The position numbers and the translations under genes are program-made. Shown here in pieces: positions 1 through 6,628 of a stretch of DNA of 19,170 nucleotides; position 1 is the first letter of the stretch; each line of letters opens with the position of its first letter. Where the stretch lies: the NCBI GenBank assembly GCA_945871455.1, contig CAMBXJ010000021.1, positions 1 to 19,170 of the forward strand, in the 5' to 3' direction. The notes under the pieces were generated by a model that saw only the letters and a list, made by a program, of their open reading frames with translations, was not told the DNA's origin and ran no database searches. This DNA is from Asaia bogorensis. GTDB lineage: Bacteria > Pseudomonadota > Alphaproteobacteria > Acetobacterales > Acetobacteraceae.

Positions 1-840
1 CGCGCCGTCAAGCCCGACATCGTCTATGTCTCGATCAGCGGTTTCGGGGAAATGGGCCCCTATGCCGACAAGCCGACCTACGATCCGCTGGTGCAGGCGA
101 TGTCCGGCCTCGCCACCATCCAGGCCGGGTCGGACAACGAACGGCCGAGGCTGGTCCGCACCATCATTCCGGACAAGATGACCGCCATCACCGCGTCCCA
201 GGCCATTACCGCGGCCCTGCTGTCACGGGAACGAACCGGCCAGGGCCAGCATATCCGCCTGTCGATGCTGGAAGCGGTGATCGCGTTCCTGTGGGCGTCC
301 GACATGGGCAGCCAGACCTTTGTCGGCGGGGAATTCCCGCAGCAGGAAGCCGCCAGTTTCATCGACCTGATCTATGCGACCGAGACCGGCCATATCAGCG
401 CCGCCGTCCAGACCAACAAGGAATGGACGGCGCTGACCCGGGCGCTCGACAAGCCGGAATGGCTGGAAGACCCGCGCTTCAAGACTCCGGCCCTGCGGCA
501 AAAGAACATCAACGACCGTCTGACCATGACGCAGGAGGTCCTGCTCACCCGCCCCGCCGAGGAATGGCTGGATCGGCTGACCGCGGCGGGCGTCCCGTGC
601 GCCCCGGTGCTGACCCGGACCGGCATGATCACAGACCCACAGGTTCAGGCCACCGGGATTGTCGTCGAAACCGACCACCCGATCGCCGGCCGGCTGCGCC
701 AGGCGCGCCCCGCGGCCCGGTTTTCCGTGACGCAGGCGACCATCCGGCGGGGCGGCGCGGTGCTGGGGGAACATACGGCGGAAATCCTGGCGGAAATCGG
801 GTATTCGCCATCCGAGATTAGTGGCCTGACAACCACGTGA
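1..840 (+). CDS. Class III CoA-transferase (CaiB/BaiF family), 5'-truncated by the window edge
   Basis: The frame is open from base 1 and ends at TGA 838-840, giving the last 279 residues of a protein that is usually about 400 long, so roughly 115 N-terminal residues lie outside the window. Family III CoA-transferases move CoA between carboxylic acids through an aspartyl-CoA intermediate. Visible family signatures are ISGFGEMGPYADKP at the left edge, YDPLVQAMSGL after it, and the helix ending in RERTGQGQ. By position before that helix, the Asp codon at 172-174 (in IIPDKMTA) is the likely nucleophile; this is inferred from the family pattern. Further on, PRFKTPALRQKNINDR and the GVPCAPVL segment are typical of the C-terminal half. 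It converges on the TRAP genes. The substrate is unknown, but the neighbouring transporter and dioxygenase suggest catabolism of an imported acid. Confidence 0.9.
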   Translation, partial: RAVKPDIVYVSISGFGEMGPYADKPTYDPLVQAMSGLATIQAGSDNERPRLVRTIIPDKMTAITASQAITAALLSRERTGQGQHIRLSMLEAVIAFLWASDMGSQTFVGGEFPQQEAASFIDLIYATETGHISAAVQTNKEWTALTRALDKPEWLEDPRFKTPALRQKNINDRLTMTQEVLLTRPAEEWLDRLTAAGVPCAPVLTRTGMITDPQVQATGIVVETDHPIAGRLRQARPAARFSVTQATIRRGGAVLGEHTAEILAEIGYSPSEISGLTTT

Positions 841-879
841 TGCCAACGGCCCTCACCCTTGACCGTTGCACCGCCCCTT

Positions 880-932
880 CGTCATTGCCGGGCTTCAAAC
901 GGCGGGTTGGAGGATCAGGTCCGGCCATGACG
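880..932. repeat. Dispersed palindromic intergenic element, copy 1
   Basis: The ends CGTCATTGCCGG (880-891) and CCGGCCATGACG (921-932) are inverted copies of each other with one mismatch in 12. The element lies in the 267-base gap between the convergent CoA-transferase and TRAP large permease genes. Related sequences lie at 6336-6420 and 16433-16505. Short CGTCAT...ATGACG palindromes of this kind are common between genes in alphaproteobacteria. The rest of the gap (933-1107) shows no gene and no clear terminator. Confidence 0.55.
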
Positions 933-1107
933 GTGACGCGATGCCAGTTCGCTTCGTCAGACATACGAACCTGCTTGCGTGCATCAGACCCGGCCACTCG
1001 CCGACAGAAATCACGCCGCGATTGCCGCCGAGACGCCCGAATTGCGACAGACGCTAGCCTCCGGCGAGTCCCAGGCGAGCACACACTGTCGCCGCGGATT
1101 TCACCCG

Positions 1108-2856
1108 TCAGCCTGGCCCGTAAAGCACGTTCGGCAGCCACAGCGTCAATCCGGGCCACGCATACATGCACACCATGCAAAGAATCACGATCAGCATATA
1201 GGGCATCATGCCGGCGAATATCTGGTTCAGCGTGACCCACGGCGGCGATACGCCCTTCAGGTAGAAAGCCGACATCGCGACCGGTGGCGACAGGAACGCC
1301 GCTTGCAGGTTCACGAACACCAGGGTGCCCCACAGCACCGGATCGATACCAAAATGCTTCAGCATGGGCAGGAAGATCGGCACGAAGATCACAATGATCT
1401 CGGTCCATTCCAGCGGCCAGCCGAGGATAAAGATGATCGCGTGCGACAGCAGCATGAATTGCAGCGGCGTCAGGTTCAGCGACAGCACCCACTGCTCCAG
1501 CAATGCCTGGCCGCCCAGGATCGCGAACACGCCGGAAAACAGGGCGGAGCCGACGAACAGCCAGCAGACCATGGATGTGGTCTTGGCGGTCAGGAAGACC
1601 GCTTCCTTGGTCCGCTTCCAATCCAAGGTGCCGGCCTGAATCGCCAGCAGAAACGCCCCGGCCGCGCCGACGGCCGCGGATTCCGTCGCGGTCGTGATGC
1701 CGAACAGAATGACCACAAGGACAACGACGGTCAGAATGCCCAGCGGTGCGATGGAGGTGGTCAGAAGCCTGACGATTTCCAGCCGCTCCCCGGTCATGCG
1801 CCAGTAGTAGCGTATCAGCACGACCGCCGCGGCAACGGCAAAGATGGTAAACCACAACGCGAAGCCGGGTGGTGGCCCCATGTCCGCCGCCGATGGGACA
1901 TCCGGCACGACGGAGCCGAGTTGCTGCAAGCCTTCCGGCGCTGCCTCCACCCGCGATTGCTGGTGGATGACGACATACCACCAGATCAGCCCAAACGTCC
2001 CGCCGACCAGGGTCAAGGGGACCAAGGCATAGGCCAGATATTGCAGCAGGATCCCGTGACCGACCCCGCGTCCATCGCCGCGATCGATCCCCCGTGCTCC
2101 CTTGGATGCGAACAGCGCCCGGACCAGGCTGGCCGGCATGTTGCGCGTATAGACATCCCCGAACGTCACCATCCACGCGGGAACCGGCACCTTTTTCTGT
2201 TCGGCCGGCAGTGGCGGGGCGATCTTCGGGTTCAGCAACGCCCAGCCGATGACGTAGATCAGGTAGAGCAGGGCCAGGAAAAACCCGGGAAACATCGCCG
2301 CCGCGTAAAGCTTCACGACCGACTGGCCCGCCACCGCCGCATAGACAATGATCATGACCGAGGGCGGGATCAAAATGCCCAACGTGCCGCCGGCGGTGAT
2401 GACCCCGGACGCGAGCCGCACATCGTAGCCAGCCCGCAACATCGGGTTGAAGGCAATGACACCCATCAGCACCACCACCGCTCCGACCAGACCGCTGGCG
2501 ATACCCCAGAACGTGCATACGATCAGAGTGGCAACCGCCAGGGATGCCGGCACGTTCCGAAAGGCCAGTTGGATGCTGTAGAACATCCGATCGACCAGAG
2601 CCCCGCGCTCCATCACGTAGCCCATCAGGACGAACAGCGGGATCGAGATCAGCACGTCGTTGGTCATTGCCCCGTAGGTGCGCTGCACCATCAGGTCGAA
2701 AACCAGATTGTCGGACCACGCCTGGCCGGATTTGAAATAGGCGATGAAGCCGAAAAATATGCCCAGTCCCATCAGCGTGAACGCCGTCGGGAAGCCCATC
2801 ATGATGACGACCACGATCAAGGTCAGCATCAGAATGCCGAGTGCTGGATTGCTCAC
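1108..2856 (-). CDS. TRAP transporter large permease (DctM/FcbT3 type)
   Basis: A 582-residue integral membrane protein, the ion-coupled translocation subunit of a tripartite TRAP uptake system. Hydrophobic segments run throughout. The DctM signatures GGTLGILIPPSVMIIVYA (about residues 157-174) and TATESAAVGA (389-398) are present. It is longer than the usual 430 residues because about 150 residues (roughly 211-365) are inserted between the two halves, carrying two extra hydrophobic stretches (about 272-297 and 331-350). This length fits the FcbT3 group (mannitol/chloroaromatic type, COG4664) rather than the short DctM group. The start is GTG at 2854-2856. It overlaps the TGA of the small permease in a GTGA junction, so the two are probably translationally coupled. 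It is the last gene of the three-gene TRAP set and ends at TGA 1110-1108. Confidence 0.93.
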   Translation of the reverse strand: MSNPALGILMLTLIVVVIMMGFPTAFTLMGLGIFFGFIAYFKSGQAWSDNLVFDLMVQRTYGAMTNDVLISIPLFVLMGYVMERGALVDRMFYSIQLAFRNVPASLAVATLIVCTFWGIASGLVGAVVVLMGVIAFNPMLRAGYDVRLASGVITAGGTLGILIPPSVMIIVYAAVAGQSVVKLYAAAMFPGFFLALLYLIYVIGWALLNPKIAPPLPAEQKKVPVPAWMVTFGDVYTRNMPASLVRALFASKGARGIDRGDGRGVGHGILLQYLAYALVPLTLVGGTFGLIWWYVVIHQQSRVEAAPEGLQQLGSVVPDVPSAADMGPPPGFALWFTIFAVAAAVVLIRYYWRMTGERLEIVRLLTTSIAPLGILTVVVLVVILFGITTATESAAVGAAGAFLLAIQAGTLDWKRTKEAVFLTAKTTSMVCWLFVGSALFSGVFAILGGQALLEQWVLSLNLTPLQFMLLSHAIIFILGWPLEWTEIIVIFVPIFLPMLKHFGIDPVLWGTLVFVNLQAAFLSPPVAMSAFYLKGVSPPWVTLNQIFAGMMPYMLIVILCMVCMYAWPGLTLWLPNVLYGPG

Positions 2857-3539
2857 CGGTTTTGCTCCCCACCCCCGCCTTTGCCACCCCCACCCAGGCC
2901 TCGTTGGCGGGCGGCATCTTCTATGTTCTGGGCCTGCGCGATCGCCTGGCGGCGGACGTCGTCATCGACATGCTCGCTATGGGCAAGCTGTTCCTCGACG
3001 ACATCGATTTCGGTCACGTCCTTAAGCCGAGCGGGCCAGGTGCCGGTTTGCAGGCAGGCGATGCAGCGGAGGATTTCGGCCACGCCCTGCAGCAGCACAA
3101 AAGCGCCGGCGAGCGGAATGATCGTCTTGAACGGATACAGCGGCGGCCCCGAGCCAACCGTCGTCCGCTCGGCGATCCGCCAGGAGTCCGCAGCATAGTA
3201 ATAGCCAGCATAGACGAGGGCCGCGATGCCCGGCAGGAAGAAGATCACGTAAAGCGCCAGATCGAGTGTCGCCTGGGTGCGAGGCCGCATCGAACTGTAA
3301 AGGAAATCGCCGCGCACATGCGCACCCTGGGCGAGCGTGTAGGCGCCGCACAGCATGAAGGCCGTGCCGTAAAGCATATTGCTGGTGTCGAAGATCCACG
3401 CCGTGGGTTGATTGAGGATATAGCGCTTGAACACCTCCACGCACACCATCAGCATCAGGCCGACGACCAGCCAGGCCGCGGCCTTGCCGACCCAGGTGCT
3501 GATGCTGTCGATCACAATCAGGGTTCGCTCAACGCGCAT
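2853..3539 (-). CDS. TRAP transporter small permease (DctQ/FcbT2 type)
   Basis: A 228-residue membrane protein, the small subunit that pairs with the large permease in a TRAP transporter. Four hydrophobic segments are visible at about residues 20-38, 50-70, 92-114 and 140-158, the usual DctQ topology. WIFDTSNMLYGTAFMLCGAYTL and GAHVRGDF (about 72-79) are typical of the family; the latter includes the conserved H-V-R-x-D pattern. The last 45 or so residues form a charged then glycine-rich tail (GLGGGGKGGGGEQNR), which is not a family feature. Its TGA overlaps the GTG start of the large permease. A 117-base gap carrying a strong hairpin separates it from the upstream binding-protein gene. ATG at 3537-3539 is the chosen start. 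Confidence 0.9.
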   Translation of the reverse strand: MRVERTLIVIDSISTWVGKAAAWLVVGLMLMVCVEVFKRYILNQPTAWIFDTSNMLYGTAFMLCGAYTLAQGAHVRGDFLYSSMRPRTQATLDLALYVIFFLPGIAALVYAGYYYAADSWRIAERTTVGSGPPLYPFKTIIPLAGAFVLLQGVAEILRCIACLQTGTWPARLKDVTEIDVVEEQLAHSEHVDDDVRRQAIAQAQNIEDAARQRGLGGGGKGGGGEQNR

Positions 3540-3608
3540 GACATCGATCCGAAATCGGGCCGGATAATGCCGGCGCCCGCATCGCTGGAGATTGAACGCA
3601 CCAGATGC

Positions 3609-3632
3609 CTGCCCGGGCCGAGACCCGGGCAG
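3609..3632. promoter_or_regulatory. Intercistronic GC-rich hairpin between TRAP binding-protein and permease genes
   Basis: CTGCCCGGG (3609-3617) and CCCGGGCAG (3624-3632) form a perfect 9-bp stem with a 6-base loop. In the direction of transcription it lies 25 bases past the binding-protein stop and 70 bases before the small permease start. No T-run follows, so it is not a classic intrinsic terminator. It could stabilise the 3' end of the binding-protein message or attenuate read-through, giving more binding protein than permease, as is common in binding-protein-dependent transport operons. Confidence 0.6.
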
Positions 3633-3656
3633 ATTGGGTTGTGGCGCGACTGGCGC

Positions 3657-4793
3657 TTATGTCTTGCGGGCGACGCCTTGCGGGCCGAAATAGTGATCGT
3701 AGGCCATGCGACGGTTGACCACGGTATCCTGTTCCCACTGGGTGGTTCGGCGAGCGAACGTGATCTGCGATTCCAGGATTTCCTTGAACAGCGGGTTTTC
3801 GCCGGCTTTCTTGGCCACGACCTGATCGTAGATCTCCAACTGGCGCTTCAGGATCGAATCCGGGGTCTTGTAGAACCGCACTTTGTCCTTGGTCTGCAGT
3901 TCGACATAGTCTTGCGAGTAGCGGTCGATGGCCTTCCAGGCCATGTCGGCCGACGCGGCCTCGACCCCGACTTCGATGATCGCGCGCATCTTCGCGGGCA
4001 GGGCATCGAACGTGGTCTTGTTGAACATGATTTCGAACTGTTCGGCGTTCTGGTGGTAGCTTTGCAGCATGCACACCTTGGAGACGTCGGCGAAGCCCAG
4101 GATCCGGTCAGACGAGGCGTTGTTGAACTCCGCCGCATCGAGCAGGCCTCGGTCCATCGCGGGAACGATTTCACCGCCAGGGAGCGCGCTGACCGCGGCA
4201 CCCATTCCGGTGAAGACGTCGATGGAAATGCCGACGGTGCGGAATTTCAACCCCTGCATGTCCTCGGCCTTGGTCATCGGCTTCTTGAACCAGCCCAGCG
4301 GCTGGGTCGGCATCGGGCCATAGGGAAACGACACCACGTTCGCGCCAATCGAGGCGTACAGCTTGGCCAGCAGTTCCTTGCCACCGCCGTATTTGTGCCA
4401 GGACAGCAGCATGTTGGCGTCCATGGCATAGCCGGGGCCCGACCCCCACAGGGCGAGCGCCTGTTGCTTGCCGTAGTGGTAGACCAGCACACCGTGGCCA
4501 CCATCAAGCGTGCCCTTGGATACCGCGTCGAGCAGCCCGAAGGCCGGCACCACGGCACCGGCCGGCAACACCTCGATCTTCAGGTCGCCGCCGGTCATGT
4601 CGTTGACCTTCTTGGCAAAGTCGAGGGCGTATTCGTGGAAGATGTCCTTCGCGGGCCAGGTGCTCTGCCAGCGCATGTTGATCGGGCCCTGGGCCTTGGC
4701 GATGGAAGGCGCGGCAATCGAGGCCGCGGCGGCGACCGCCGATCCGTGGAGGAACTTGCGGCGTGACGACGGCGTGGCAGTGCTTTTGGGCAT
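3657..4793 (-). CDS. TRAP transporter substrate-binding protein (DctP/TakP/FcbT1 type), Tat-exported
   Basis: A 378-residue periplasmic solute receptor for the TRAP permeases downstream. The N-terminus has a twin-arginine signal, SRRKFL at residues 10-15, then a hydrophobic run and a likely cleavage after AKA at about 34. The domain matches the TakP/FcbT1 branch (COG4663): GSGPGYAMDAN, then GWFKKP, DMQGLKFRTVG, PGGEIVPAMDRGLLDAAEF and SYHQNAEQFE. The GLKFRT Arg lies where family members contact the ligand carboxylate, so an organic anion is expected. The frame stays open upstream, but ATG 4791-4793 is chosen because it directly precedes the signal peptide and has AGGGAA 7 bases upstream. It is the first gene of the TRAP set and is divergent from the dioxygenase. 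Known ligands of this branch include 2-oxo acids, lactate and chlorobenzoates; the actual one cannot be told. Confidence 0.92.
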   Translation of the reverse strand: MPKSTATPSSRRKFLHGSAVAAAASIAAPSIAKAQGPINMRWQSTWPAKDIFHEYALDFAKKVNDMTGGDLKIEVLPAGAVVPAFGLLDAVSKGTLDGGHGVLVYHYGKQQALALWGSGPGYAMDANMLLSWHKYGGGKELLAKLYASIGANVVSFPYGPMPTQPLGWFKKPMTKAEDMQGLKFRTVGISIDVFTGMGAAVSALPGGEIVPAMDRGLLDAAEFNNASSDRILGFADVSKVCMLQSYHQNAEQFEIMFNKTTFDALPAKMRAIIEVGVEAASADMAWKAIDRYSQDYVELQTKDKVRFYKTPDSILKRQLEIYDQVVAKKAGENPLFKEILESQITFARRTTQWEQDTVVNRRMAYDHYFGPQGVARKT

Positions 4794-4805
4794 GTGTCTA
4801 TTCCC

Positions 4806-4853
4806 TGTTGCGAAACTGTGTCGCGCACCCGTGCCGCGACCCCGTGTTGCGAA
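4806..4853. repeat. Direct repeat TGTTGCGAA x2, candidate operator
   Basis: Two exact 9-base copies lie at 4806-4814 and 4845-4853, 39 bases apart start to start. The first is just upstream of the binding-protein ATG and overlaps the edge of its ribosome binding site region. This position would suit a repressor site for the TRAP operon. No regulator is identified, so this is only a candidate. Confidence 0.3.
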
Positions 4854-4980
4854 GATCTTGCGGGCACGGAGATAATCGTGCGCAGTATCATTGATGGCAG
4901 CGGGCGAGCAAGCGGTGGCCGGTCCGCACGGCAAACCCCCGCATGGTCGTCGCGAACCCGCGTGACAGCGCATCGAGCCC

Positions 4981-5009
4981 GCCCTTATGATCCACCAATG
5001 ATCCAGGGC
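4981..5009. promoter_or_regulatory. Helically phased direct repeat ATGATCCA x2 within a short inverted repeat
   Basis: ATGATCCA occurs at 4987-4994 and 4998-5005, an 11-base period that puts both copies on the same DNA face. The pair is framed by GCCCT (4981-4985) and AGGGC (5005-5009). Tandem half-sites one helical turn apart are a common arrangement for transcription factor dimers. The site lies between the divergent TRAP and dioxygenase genes. Confidence 0.35.
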
Positions 5010-5060
5010 GTGCACCCTTGCCGACACGCCCTGAACGCACCGCGCAAAGGACGAGGCCGC

Positions 5061-5147
5061 ATGATCGACTTCTCCCACGGGCCGACGCCACATGGCCGCA
5101 CGGTCCCCGTCACGTTCGCCCCCATCGCCCAGGCCGCGAAACAATGA
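5061..5147 (+). CDS. Possible 28-residue leader peptide ahead of the dioxygenase
   Basis: An ATG at 5061-5063 opens a 28-codon frame (begins MIDFSHGPTP, ends PIAQAAKQ) that stops at TGA 5145-5147. The stop overlaps the dioxygenase ATG in an ATGA junction. The upstream sequence AAAGGACGAGG is a better ribosome binding site than anything directly before the dioxygenase start, which has only a weak AGG. The small frame could therefore be a coupling or attenuating leader. No family is recognised, and a chance frame in GC-rich DNA is quite possible. Confidence 0.3.
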   Translation: MIDFSHGPTPHGRTVPVTFAPIAQAAKQ

Positions 5148-6238
5148 TCGCCGAACCGGCTTCTCCGTCCACCCTGGTGCCGGTCGGTGGGCCCGTCGCC
5201 TGGCGAGGCGCCGAGATCGACTACCGGGCGGAGGGGATGCACCGCCTGTCCCCGGATGACATCGCCGAGATCAACGCGGCGCTGCGCCATCTGCGCGGGT
5301 TGGGCGATCTCGATTTTCCGGCCATCACGCCCGCCACATTCCCGCTGCCCAACCTCGGAGCGTTCCTCGGCCGACTTGGTCATGATCTGCGCCATGGGCG
5401 CGGTTTCCTGCTGTTGCGCGGCCTGCCGCGGGATCAGTATTCCACCGACGACATGGCGCGCATCTATGCCGGCCTGGGCTGCCATATCGGACGCGCTGTG
5501 CCGCAATCCTGGCAAGGCGAACTGCTCGGCCACGTCATCGATGTCAGCGATATAGAGGCCGATGCCCGCGGCTACCATGCCGGCGGGGCGCAGCGATTCC
5601 ACACCGATACCTGCGACATCGTCTCGCTGATGTGCGTGCAGGGTGCGAAATCCGGCGGCGTCAGTCGGATCGCCAGCGCCGCCGCCGTGCATGACCGTAT
5701 GCTGGAAACCCGGCCCGACCTGCTGGCGACCCTGTATGGCGATTACGTGGTCCGGCGGATGGATCAGGACGCGACCCATGGATCCGGCATCGTCGTGCGG
5801 CGGGTGGCGATATTGTCCCGCGCGAGTGGGCAATTGTCCTGCAACATCTCGGGCAGCTACCCGAACCGCGCGGTCGAGTTTGGCGATACCGTCATGACGC
5901 CGTTGCAGCGCGAAGCCCTGGACGAAGTGGAGCGGATCGCGGCGTCCCCTGAATTCCATTTGGACATGAGCATCGGGGAGGGCGACATCCAGTTTCTGAA
6001 CAACCGCGCCTTGCTGCACGGGCGCACCGACTTCGAGAACTGGCCGGAAATCGCGCGCCGGCGGCACCTGATGCGGCTATGGCTGTATGTGCCGGACTGG
6101 CCCGCCATGCCGGACAATCAGGGTATGCACGATCCGCGCGATCATGCCGGCTGGCTGCGGCAGCGCACCCCGTTCATGGAAGTCCCGTCGCGCTACCTGG
6201 CGTCCATGGCACAGCGCAAGGCAGCCATGGCCGCCTAA
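5144..6238 (+). CDS. TauD/TfdA-family Fe(II)/2-oxoglutarate-dependent dioxygenase
   Basis: A 364-residue cytoplasmic oxygenase that should couple 2-oxoglutarate decarboxylation to hydroxylation or cleavage of an organic substrate. The iron facial triad is visible: His153 and Asp155 in RFHTDTCD and His292 in NNRALLHGRTDF. Arg311 (in RRRHLMRLWL) is the expected 2-oxoglutarate carboxylate ligand. GRGFLLLRGLP (85-95) is the usual N-terminal strand motif of the fold. The sequence is not close enough to taurine or 2,4-D dioxygenases to name a substrate. ATG 5144 is chosen because it follows the overlapping leader frame and keeps a normal family length; the frame is open farther upstream but without family-like sequence. 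It is divergent from the TRAP operon, which may bring in its substrate. It ends at TAA. Confidence 0.9.
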   Translation: MIAEPASPSTLVPVGGPVAWRGAEIDYRAEGMHRLSPDDIAEINAALRHLRGLGDLDFPAITPATFPLPNLGAFLGRLGHDLRHGRGFLLLRGLPRDQYSTDDMARIYAGLGCHIGRAVPQSWQGELLGHVIDVSDIEADARGYHAGGAQRFHTDTCDIVSLMCVQGAKSGGVSRIASAAAVHDRMLETRPDLLATLYGDYVVRRMDQDATHGSGIVVRRVAILSRASGQLSCNISGSYPNRAVEFGDTVMTPLQREALDEVERIAASPEFHLDMSIGEGDIQFLNNRALLHGRTDFENWPEIARRRHLMRLWLYVPDWPAMPDNQGMHDPRDHAGWLRQRTPFMEVPSRYLASMAQRKAAMAA

Positions 6239-6628
6239 ATGTCCGTCCGAAAAACCTCCGCCAGCCCAGGCACCACAGCCTTGGACGAAGCGCAAGAGTC
6301 TTCGCTGCATTTGATATGGAGCATGGCTCTCTCCACGTCATGGCGGGCGCGGATCCGCGATCCGCAGCTTACTTTGGTCTCGGCGAAGTTATGGACGGCC
6401 TGCCAGCACGGACCATGACGGTGTTGGCGGACCGCCCGCGAAATGGAACGTGATTTTTGCGCGCCACCCTGAACCACGTGTGCCGGCGCCGTATGGAATG
6501 GATGGCACACGGGATACCGAAAGCTTACGGAGTTTCACGAACAGTCTGTCCAGCGCTTCGTGCGCGCGAAACAGTGGCCCTGGTCTTTCACCCGTCGCTG
6601 CCGCCACCCAGCCGAAAGGCCTCGGACT
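6239..6628. other. Gene-free 390-base convergent gap
   Basis: This stretch lies between the convergent dioxygenase and BTAD regulator genes. It contains palindromic element copy 2 (6336-6420). The open frames crossing it lack ribosome binding sites and recognisable protein sequence. No terminator with a T-run was seen for either gene. It may be decayed repeat sequence. Confidence 0.5.
6336..6420. repeat. Dispersed palindromic intergenic element, copy 2 (degenerate)
   Basis: It begins CGTCATGGCGGG (6336-6347) and ends CGGACCATGACG (6409-6420), so the outer eight bases of the ends are perfectly inverted. Inside it, 6348-6359 is the perfect 12-base palindrome CGCGGATCCGCG. The end sequence resembles the ends of the elements at 880-932 and 16433-16505. 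It is longer and more diverged than copy 1. Confidence 0.45.

Larger units (their letters stand above)
4794..5143. promoter_or_regulatory. Divergent intergenic region between TRAP operon and dioxygenase gene
   Basis: These 350 bases must hold promoters for both the TRAP genes (leftward) and the dioxygenase (rightward). Visible structure: a 9-base direct repeat TGTTGCGAA at 4806-4814 and 4845-4853; two ATGATCCA copies 11 bases apart at 4987-4994 and 4998-5005, bracketed by GCCCT and AGGGC; and a 28-codon reading frame at 5061-5147 with a good ribosome binding site. No clear -35/-10 pair could be identified on either strand, and no regulator gene is adjacent. Confidence 0.5.

Noticed and set aside
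979..3198. A 739-codon plus-strand open frame opposite the TRAP permease genes
   Set aside because: It is antisense to well-supported TRAP genes; its translation is rich in His, Gln, Arg and Asp with no recognisable domain. Such long shadow frames are expected in GC-rich DNA.
2841..4766. A 641-codon plus-strand open frame opposite the TRAP binding protein
   Set aside because: It is antisense to the receptor and small permease, has no ribosome binding site or family features, and its codon bias is that of the complementary gene.
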